64,000 bases of DNA from Legionella_C dresdenensis (GTDB lineage Bacteria; Pseudomonadota; Gammaproteobacteria; Legionellales; Legionellaceae). Under the pieces are notes generated by a model that saw nothing but the letters and a program-made list of their open reading frames with translations, searched no databases and had not been told where the DNA came from. This document shows positions 58,485 through 64,000 of this stretch, one piece after another. The stretch is from contig NZ_JBHSAB010000006.1 in the NCBI RefSeq assembly GCF_042649825.1, positions 1 to 64,000 of the forward strand, written 5' to 3'. Each line of letters begins with the position of its first letter. Positions within the stretch are counted from its first letter, which is position 1. Position numbers and translations under genes: made by a program.

Positions 58485-59885
58485 ATGCGTTACCATACCG
58501 GGCTTGGACTAGCTCTTTTTATGTTGGCTCAAGCGGCAACTGGCGGTGAAAATCAAGAGTCACTGCGAGTGATTGTAAAAAGTACACCTCAGGCAATGAA
58601 TTTAATGACCAGACCTGCTCTGGAAAAACAATTTAATATCCACATTAGTACAATGACGCCAATAGCTGGCGGCGCTTATGTTATCGTCGTCAACAAACCC
58701 AAAGCGCTGGACGGGCAAAAAGCAATGACTGCATTGCTCAAACAACTTAATAACAGCCAAGAGTTCGCCTATGCAGTAGAAGATCGCAAAGGGCATTTCA
58801 AACCAGTTCCCCAGCCACAGTCAGTAAAAGATATGAAAGACGCCATAGAGCTTTCGCATTATCTGCAATGGGATGAATTTATTGCACCTGCAGGCGTTAT
58901 GCTGGAATCAGCTGCCGGACGACGTGATGGTGCCTGGATGTATACGACTGGTGAGGCAACAGAACCTGTTGTTGTTGCAGTACTTGATACGGGAATTGCA
59001 ACTAATCCCGCAATTTATGACAATCTGGTTAAAGATGAAAATGGCAAACTCTGGGGATGGAATTTTGCTGCGAACAATCGCGATATCTACGATGAAACGG
59101 GTTCCTATCATGGTACGCATGTATCTGGAACAATTGCCGGCTTCAGCCGGGAAATGACCGGCATTGGCCAAAATCTCAAAGTATTGCCGGTTAAAATCCC
59201 CGATGCCAGCGGCATGTTTTACGAGAGCCAGGTAATCAATGGAATTTATTGGTCGGTTGGCGGTAAGGTTCCTGCCGTGCCCGATAATATTTATCCGGCC
59301 AAAGTATTAAATATGAGCTTTGGAGTTGATGAAAGACCGGGTAAAGAAAAGGAGATTTGTGATCCGGCCTTACAAGATGCAGTCGATTATGCACGAGCAC
59401 AGGGCGCTGTGTTAATGGCGGCAGCCGGTAATGATAACCGTTACCAGCATTTTAATGCACCGGCAGCCTGTGAGCGCGTCATGGTCGTTGCCGCAACGGG
59501 TCCTGAGGGTTTGCGCTCCTACTATTCTAACTACGGTCCCGGCGTAAGCTTCGCGGCTCCAGGCGGAGATCTGCGCTACGGCAAAGTAGGGGGGATTCTG
59601 TCAACTGTTAATGAGTACGGCGGCTACAATCATTCTGGCTTTGATTTCTATCAGGGTACCAGCATGGCCACTCCTCATGCAGCAGGGATTGCCGGGCTGA
59701 TTTACGCAATAACCAATAATCAGATTACCCCGGAACAGGTTGAACAGCTTATGCTAAACTCCGTTCATCCATTTGGCGAAAGCAGTGATCCGGATAAATC
59801 CTGTAAAGGCAGAAAAAGTTGCGGAAAAGGCATTCTCGATGCTGATAAAGCAGTACGTACGGCATTAAGCGGGGCATGGAAATAA
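58485..59885 (+). CDS. Secreted subtilisin-like serine protease (S8)
   Basis: A 466-aa subtilase with a signal peptide (about residues 1-20, cleavage near AATGGE), a propeptide-like region up to about 125 and the catalytic domain with Asp168 (AVLDTGI), His209 (SYHGTHVSG) and Ser393 (GTSMATPHAAG), in S8 order. It has no C-terminal anchor; the last 40 residues contain cysteines (DKSCKGRKSCGKG). It is probably exported by Sec and, in Legionella fashion, may leave by type II secretion. Family A repeats flank it on both sides. Confidence 0.92.
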   Translation: MRYHTGLGLALFMLAQAATGGENQESLRVIVKSTPQAMNLMTRPALEKQFNIHISTMTPIAGGAYVIVVNKPKALDGQKAMTALLKQLNNSQEFAYAVEDRKGHFKPVPQPQSVKDMKDAIELSHYLQWDEFIAPAGVMLESAAGRRDGAWMYTTGEATEPVVVAVLDTGIATNPAIYDNLVKDENGKLWGWNFAANNRDIYDETGSYHGTHVSGTIAGFSREMTGIGQNLKVLPVKIPDASGMFYESQVINGIYWSVGGKVPAVPDNIYPAKVLNMSFGVDERPGKEKEICDPALQDAVDYARAQGAVLMAAAGNDNRYQHFNAPAACERVMVVAATGPEGLRSYYSNYGPGVSFAAPGGDLRYGKVGGILSTVNEYGGYNHSGFDFYQGTSMATPHAAGIAGLIYAITNNQITPEQVEQLMLNSVHPFGESSDPDKSCKGRKSCGKGILDADKAVRTALSGAWK

Positions 59886-59888
59886 TAC

Positions 59889-59917
59889 TTGGGTTGGGTC
59901 GTTTCTGACCCAACATG
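59889..59917. repeat. REP-like palindrome, family A (variant)
   Basis: TTGGGTTGGGTCG then TTTCTGACCCAACATG, three bases after the protease stop, between convergent genes. Confidence 0.8.
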
Positions 59918-59930
59918 ACTTCGAAGAACT

Positions 59931-60224
59931 CTACTCAACAGGCTTTTCTAACCAACCATTAAGCACATCAATAATCTTTCGTGCCTGATCTTCGCTTGAA
60001 ATATTAAACTTGGATTTCATCCAATACTGATTATTGCGCTTCTGATAACGTCTGATGGAATACTTTACTGCACCATAAGCCTGTTTGGCATTATCCCAAT
60101 CCTGATAACGGAACATTATAGTAGTCCACGCACCCTTGGATAATACATGCTTGTCCAGCTCACGTACCGTTTCTGTGCCATCATCCGAATAGGCAATCGT
60201 TAAATCATCGATATTTTCACTCAT
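59931..60224 (-). CDS. Conserved hypothetical protein of 97 aa
   Basis: A 97-aa cytoplasmic protein with two memorable stretches: LSKGAWTTIMFRYQDWD and KYSIRRYQKRNNQYW followed by KSKFNISSEDQARKIIDVL. This combination occurs in a widespread family of small conserved proteins of gammaproteobacteria and other proteobacteria whose function is unknown to me. No catalytic motif. It shares strand and a 21-base gap with the next gene upstream. Confidence 0.75.
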   Translation of the reverse strand: MSENIDDLTIAYSDDGTETVRELDKHVLSKGAWTTIMFRYQDWDNAKQAYGAVKYSIRRYQKRNNQYWMKSKFNISSEDQARKIIDVLNGWLEKPVE

Positions 60225-60245
60225 TAAACTGCTCTCTGTTTCAAA

Positions 60246-60848
60246 TTAATCGATGGATTGTAGTTTGCCGTCAACAAATGTCAAGCTCATCGGTGATTGA
60301 TATTGGCTAGCCTGATAAACCCAGATTTGCGGTTTATTCCGGCTGGGAACAGGTTGATAGATAAATGTCCGGTTGATTAGGGACGGAGTTCCACAGGCGC
60401 CATAGACCATGCCTACCTGATCGCCAACCTGAATATTAGTTCCACGGCAAACAGAGAATGCATTGACGTCAGTACCGTTAATTCTTATTGCTTTGACTTT
60501 ATTATCAACAATATCCGTCTCTACTTTAACTCCGCCCCCGCTATTACCGCCGAAAGGCTTGTATCCGCTTCGGTTGGGATTACCAATACCGATAGGGATC
60601 GCCCAAACGCCATAAAAAGCTCTGTTTGCGCCTTGATTATTAAAATAAAGTTGCAACATGGGAACCTGAACCATAACCGGCTTGTTTGATTCCTGTTTAC
60701 TTAACGGTTGGCCGCAAGCCGCGACAACCTGAGCCTCTGTCATCCCGACATTAATATAACCATGGTTTTGCGGACAATAGATTGATTGCGCCGCCCATAA
60801 AAAACAGGGCAACAACATTAAAGCGGTAATAGCCATACGTTGTTTCAT
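60246..60848 (-). CDS. Exported DUF2845-like protein
   Basis: A 200-aa protein from ATG 60848, with GGGAG upstream; a longer frame begins 17 codons earlier. It has a signal peptide (about residues 1-20, ending LWAAQS) and two short repeats of the type CPxxxGYINVGMTEAQVVAACGQP and CRGTNIQVGDQVGMVYGACGTP (split here by 90 residues), each with two cysteines. This internal duplication is typical of DUF2845 and SmpA/BamE-like fold proteins. Function unknown; likely periplasmic. Confidence 0.72.
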   Translation of the reverse strand: MKQRMAITALMLLPCFLWAAQSIYCPQNHGYINVGMTEAQVVAACGQPLSKQESNKPVMVQVPMLQLYFNNQGANRAFYGVWAIPIGIGNPNRSGYKPFGGNSGGGVKVETDIVDNKVKAIRINGTDVNAFSVCRGTNIQVGDQVGMVYGACGTPSLINRTFIYQPVPSRNKPQIWVYQASQYQSPMSLTFVDGKLQSID

Positions 60849-60945
60849 GATCTGCTCCCTGCCAACTCGATATTGTGTGCTGCAACATATATAAAGCAAA
60901 GTATATACCCAAACAGCGAGTGTAGCGAATTCAGTCCTGTATCGA

Positions 60946-61524
60946 CTACATAAACATTACCGGCAAAGAGCCCCTGATAAACAAGGTAATCACTTTCAGC
61001 ATAATCAAAACAATATAAGGCCCAAAGTCAAATCCGGAAATATTGGGTACAATCCGTAACCCCAACTTAATCAAGGGTGCTGTAATTAGCATTACAATAT
61101 CGATTACCGGGTGGTGTTGGTATTGAGTATTGAAAAAACTGATAATGATGCGGATTAACAAGGCATAAAACAGAATATCCAATGGCTGGATGATTAAATC
61201 CGCTGCGACATAAAGCAGTAAATAGAGTGGCGGCATCAAAATTTTTAATGCGATGAGTCCTAATAGCAGAAATTTTATTATTTCCACGACTATGATCAAT
61301 CCCAGGCAGCACCAGTCATACTGCGGTAATCGCTTTTTACCACGATAAACGAGCCGTTCTATAGGATTCACAAGCGGGTCGCTTAAGGTAAAAATTAACC
61401 GGCCGAATGGATGCAGGCTGCTTACCCGATAGTAGCGCAGGAATATGCGTAACCAGAGTAAATAGATAATCAGACTGAAAATAGTATTAAAAAGAAAAGC
61501 ACCCGCTATATAAAATCCTGACAT
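60946..61524 (-). CDS. yggT: YggT-family membrane protein
   Basis: A 192-aa membrane protein with two YggT repeats: LLWLRIFLRYYRVSSLHPFG and RLIFTLSDPLVNPIERLVY in the first half, FYALLIRIIISFFNTQY and MLITAPLIKLGLRIVP in the second. YggT proteins take part in osmotic shock tolerance or cell-division site functions in other bacteria. The order yggT-proC-yggS facing pilT is conserved in gammaproteobacteria. It begins two bases after proC. Confidence 0.92.
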   Translation of the reverse strand: MSGFYIAGAFLFNTIFSLIIYLLWLRIFLRYYRVSSLHPFGRLIFTLSDPLVNPIERLVYRGKKRLPQYDWCCLGLIIVVEIIKFLLLGLIALKILMPPLYLLLYVAADLIIQPLDILFYALLIRIIISFFNTQYQHHPVIDIVMLITAPLIKLGLRIVPNISGFDFGPYIVLIMLKVITLFIRGSLPVMFM

Positions 61525-61525
61525 A

Positions 61526-62329
61526 TTAATTACTCTCTGAATTATGTTCTTGTCCCAGTTCTACCGCCCGATTACAGGCCGCTTTAACGGCGCCGGTTAT
61601 CGTCTGTTTAAACTGATGTTGTTCAAAAAAATGAATGGCAGCTTCAGTAGTGCCTGCCGGAGAAGTCACTTGTTGGCGTAGCTCCTGAGGCGACAGGTTA
61701 CTTTTACGTAGTAATTCAACCGCGCCTGATAACGTTTGTAAAGAAAAATCGCGTGCCTGCTCAGGGGGAATCCCCAATTTTTCCGCTGTTGCGATCATCG
61801 CTTCCAGATATAAAAAAACATACGCCGGGCCGCTGCCCGAAACCGCGGTATAAGCATTCATTAACCGTTCATCGTCAACCCAAGTGGTAATGCCTGTCGA
61901 TTGAAATAAGGTTTCCAGCCATTGTTTTTGTTCCGCAGTCACATGCGGGTTAGCCAGCAAGGGCGTCGCACCACAACCAACAGCAACCGGGGTATTAGGC
62001 ATGGCACGGACAATCGCCTGCTGGTGTCCGCACAGGCTCTCCAGGCGCTTAAGGGTGATACCGGCTGCAAGTGATAGCAATACGCTGCGATCTGATAATA
62101 AGGGGACAATTTCAGCGACAACCTGGTTAATCTTCGCCGGTTTTACTGCCAGAATGACAATGTGTGCCTGATGGATAAATTTTTTATTGTCATAATGGGT
62201 GGTAATGCCTGATTCGGCTTTTGGAGTCAGTGACGGTGAGGAGGCAAAAAGCTCGATACTGTTGATCTGCTTTAGCTGAGCCGCGATTGCCTGCGCCATA
62301 TTGCCATAACCAATAAAACAAACTTTCAT
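61526..62329 (-). CDS. proC: Pyrroline-5-carboxylate reductase
   Basis: ProC reduces pyrroline-5-carboxylate to proline with NAD(P)H. From ATG 62329 (AGAGGT upstream) it has 267 aa: the Rossmann motif VCFIGYGNMAQAIAAQL, AVKPAKI, RAMPNTPVAVGCGATPL and the signature region SGSGPAYVFLYLEAMIATAEKLG, then LTSPAGTTEAAIHFFE as VTSPAGTTEAAIHFFEQH. The longer frame begins 16 codons upstream inside yggS. Confidence 0.95.
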   Translation of the reverse strand: MKVCFIGYGNMAQAIAAQLKQINSIELFASSPSLTPKAESGITTHYDNKKFIHQAHIVILAVKPAKINQVVAEIVPLLSDRSVLLSLAAGITLKRLESLCGHQQAIVRAMPNTPVAVGCGATPLLANPHVTAEQKQWLETLFQSTGITTWVDDERLMNAYTAVSGSGPAYVFLYLEAMIATAEKLGIPPEQARDFSLQTLSGAVELLRKSNLSPQELRQQVTSPAGTTEAAIHFFEQHQFKQTITGAVKAACNRAVELGQEHNSESN

Positions 62330-62333
62330 ACTT

Positions 62334-63020
62334 TTACCTCTGCCGTTCGCCAAATATTGCTCTGCCAATGCGCACAATGGTGCTGCCGGCTTTTATTGCC
62401 GCTTCCAAATCATCCGACATACCCATGGAAAGCGTATCAAGATTTAATGATAACTCCTGATTCAGGCGTATAAGCAATAGCTTTAACCTTAACAGACTCT
62501 GGTACTGCTGTTCCGGTGTGGCCACCGGTTTAGGGATCGCCATTAGACCGCGCAACTTTATTCGGGGCAGGGCGGTAATTTCGCGCGCCAATGCTATTAG
62601 TTGTTCCGGAGCTACACCACCCTTATTTTGTTCCTCATCAAGATTAACCTGAATGCAAATATTGAGCAGCGGCATATTTTCTGGTCGATGCGAAGATAAT
62701 AACTGAGCAATTTTTAACCGATCAACACTATGCACCCATGCAAACAGACAAGCTGCATCAGCTGTTTTTTTACTTTGCAAAGAGCCGATAAAATGCCAGG
62801 TTATCGGTTCTTTTTGCAGAGCCGCAATTTTATTTTCCGCTTCTTGCAGATAATTTTCGCCAAAATCAGTTACGCCGCAGGCCAGGGCTTGTTTGATTGC
62901 AGCTATATCATGCGTTTTGCTGACGGCCATTAACGTAATCTCATTCGGATTGCGCTGAACTGACAGGGCAACTGAACGGATTAACTGATTAATATGTGCT
63001 ATATGTTTTGCGATTGACAT
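62334..63020 (-). CDS. yggS: PLP homeostasis protein YggS (PLPBP)
   Basis: A 228-aa pyridoxal-phosphate-binding protein of the YggS/YBL036C family, which keeps free PLP and amino-acid pools in balance rather than acting as an enzyme. Visible: LMAVSKTHDIAAIKQAL with the PLP lysine, DFGENYLQEAENK, WHFIGSLQSKK, VNLDEEQNKGG and LSMGMSDDLEAAIKAGSTIVRIG. It is upstream of proC on the same strand and divergent from pilT. Confidence 0.94.
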   Translation of the reverse strand: MSIAKHIAHINQLIRSVALSVQRNPNEITLMAVSKTHDIAAIKQALACGVTDFGENYLQEAENKIAALQKEPITWHFIGSLQSKKTADAACLFAWVHSVDRLKIAQLLSSHRPENMPLLNICIQVNLDEEQNKGGVAPEQLIALAREITALPRIKLRGLMAIPKPVATPEQQYQSLLRLKLLLIRLNQELSLNLDTLSMGMSDDLEAAIKAGSTIVRIGRAIFGERQR

Positions 63021-63162
63021 GGAGCTATCGTTTCAAAAGATTTAAAAGTACTCCAAAATTCTCCAAAATGCGAGTTTTTAAGCGTAATCATTTGCTCTGT
63101 CTCTTTCCATAAGCTAATCTTCTAACGAGGAATAAAAGAATCTCAACTCAGGATCAACAATT

Positions 63163-64000
63163 ATGGATATTGCAGAATTACTGGCCTTTTCTGTAAAAAA
63201 CAATTCATCGGACTTGCATTTATCAGCCGGATTGCCACCCATGATTCGGGTTGACGGCGATTTGCGGAAAATTAATGTTCCAGCTCTGGAGCATAAAGAT
63301 GTTATTAAAATTGTTTATGACATTATGAATGATAAACAGCGCAAAGAGTTTGAAGAGCATCTTGAAACCGACTTTTCATTTGAAATTACCAATCTTGCCC
63401 GGTTCAGGGTCAATGCATTTACTCAGGCACGCGGAGCTGGCGCAGTATTCCGAACCATTCCATCAAAAATATTAAGTATGGAAGATTTGGCATTACCCTC
63501 TATTTTTCAGGAAATAGCCTCTTATCCTAAAGGTCTGGTTCTGGTAACCGGCCCAACGGGCTCAGGTAAAAGTACCACTCTTGCCGCAGTCATTGATTAT
63601 ATTAATTCAACCCGTTACGAACATATTTTAACAGTCGAAGATCCGATTGAGTTTGTCCATAACAGTAAAAAATGTCTGGTTAACCAGCGCGAAGTCCATC
63701 GCGACACTCATAGTTTTAACGCCGCCTTGCGTTCAGCCCTGCGCGAAGACCCGGATATTATTCTGGTAGGGGAGTTGCGTGATCTGGAAACTATCCGATT
63801 AGCTATGACCGCAGCAGAGACAGGGCATTTGGTCTTTGGTACGCTACATACCAATTCGGCAACCAAGACAATTAACCGGATTATCGACGTCTTTCCAGGA
63901 GAGGAAAAAGCAATGATCCGCTCGATGCTGTCAGAATCGTTACAGGCCGTTATTGCACAAAGCCTGCTGAAAAAAACTGGCGGAGGCCGGGTGGCCGGCT
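63163..64000 (+). CDS. pilT: Twitching motility ATPase PilT (partial, 5' part)
   Basis: PilT is the hexameric ATPase that retracts type IV pili. About 279 codons are in the window and the frame is open at its end. It starts MDIAELLAFSVKNNSSDLHL, with the PilT N-terminal domain (SAGLPPMIRVDGDLR), Walker A GPTGSGKST, the Asp box EDPIEFVH and Walker B ILVGELRD, then the His box GHLVFGTLHTNSA. Divergent from yggS, the usual arrangement. Confidence 0.95.
   Translation, partial: MDIAELLAFSVKNNSSDLHLSAGLPPMIRVDGDLRKINVPALEHKDVIKIVYDIMNDKQRKEFEEHLETDFSFEITNLARFRVNAFTQARGAGAVFRTIPSKILSMEDLALPSIFQEIASYPKGLVLVTGPTGSGKSTTLAAVIDYINSTRYEHILTVEDPIEFVHNSKKCLVNQREVHRDTHSFNAALRSALREDPDIILVGELRDLETIRLAMTAAETGHLVFGTLHTNSATKTINRIIDVFPGEEKAMIRSMLSESLQAVIAQSLLKKTGGGRVAG

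Noticed and set aside
1..64000. tRNA genes, insertion sequences with transposases, or prophage genes.
   Set aside because: None was recognised on either strand on reading; a tRNA scan and profile search were not possible, so small RNAs could have been missed.

Overview
The window looks like the chromosome of a member of the Legionellaceae, probably a Legionella species outside the L. pneumophila group. It carries most of Dot/Icm region II in canonical order (an IcmR-position gene, then icmQ-P-O-N-M-L-K-E-G-C-D-J-B, with icmF-icmH nearby). DnaK, GrpE, RecG, TphA and SodC read like Legionella proteins, intergenic sequence is AT-rich, and candidate Dot/Icm effectors sit among the apparatus genes. 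These are judgements from reading the sequence; no database was searched.

Layout. 1-60 is the 3' end of a 5S rRNA, so an rRNA operon lies just upstream. 61-549 is repeat-rich and ends in a promoter with a candidate PmrA box. 550-16209 is one co-directional Dot/Icm block: the IcmQ chaperone-position gene, the coupling complex (DotM, DotL, DotN), the core and outer-membrane genes (DotK, J, I, H, G, F), small membrane proteins (DotE, DotP) and the ATPase DotO. icmT and icmS are not in front of the block. 16273-20289 holds three lineage-specific genes: an ankyrin plus cysteine-protease-like protein, a 562-aa protein behind a second, very good PmrA box, and a small protein with a probable frameshift. 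A MazEF-type toxin-antitoxin pair (20668-21251) follows, lying between two copies of the last codons of icmF. Then come icmF, icmH/dotU and tphA (21330-26456).

26511-50560 is mostly housekeeping: a beta-barrel protein, patatin-sodC, a zinc-type importer and exporter pair, recG, a PerM-family permease, a Kef-type exchanger, a VOC/LysR divergent pair, argS plus a SPOR protein, an unusual CPC P-type ATPase, folB, hemE-yheT, frmA-frmB, a class II DAHP synthase and a leucine-rich-repeat protein that may be an effector. 50743-58362 holds grpE-dnaK-dnaJ (sigma-32-like promoters before grpE and dnaK) and carA-metK-ahcY. 58485-64000 holds a secreted subtilase, small conserved proteins, and yggT-proC-yggS divergent from pilT, which runs off the end.

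At least four families of palindromic intergenic repeats occur. Copies of the commonest (GTAGGTTGGG...CCCAACA) sit against gene ends, and for three genes the TAG inside the repeat is the stop codon. The most notable points are the IcmR-type gene beside an rRNA operon, the PmrA-like boxes, the AnkH-like candidate effector, the toxin-antitoxin cassette bracketed by the icmF tail duplication, and the DotG repeat tract with a recent 30-bp duplication.
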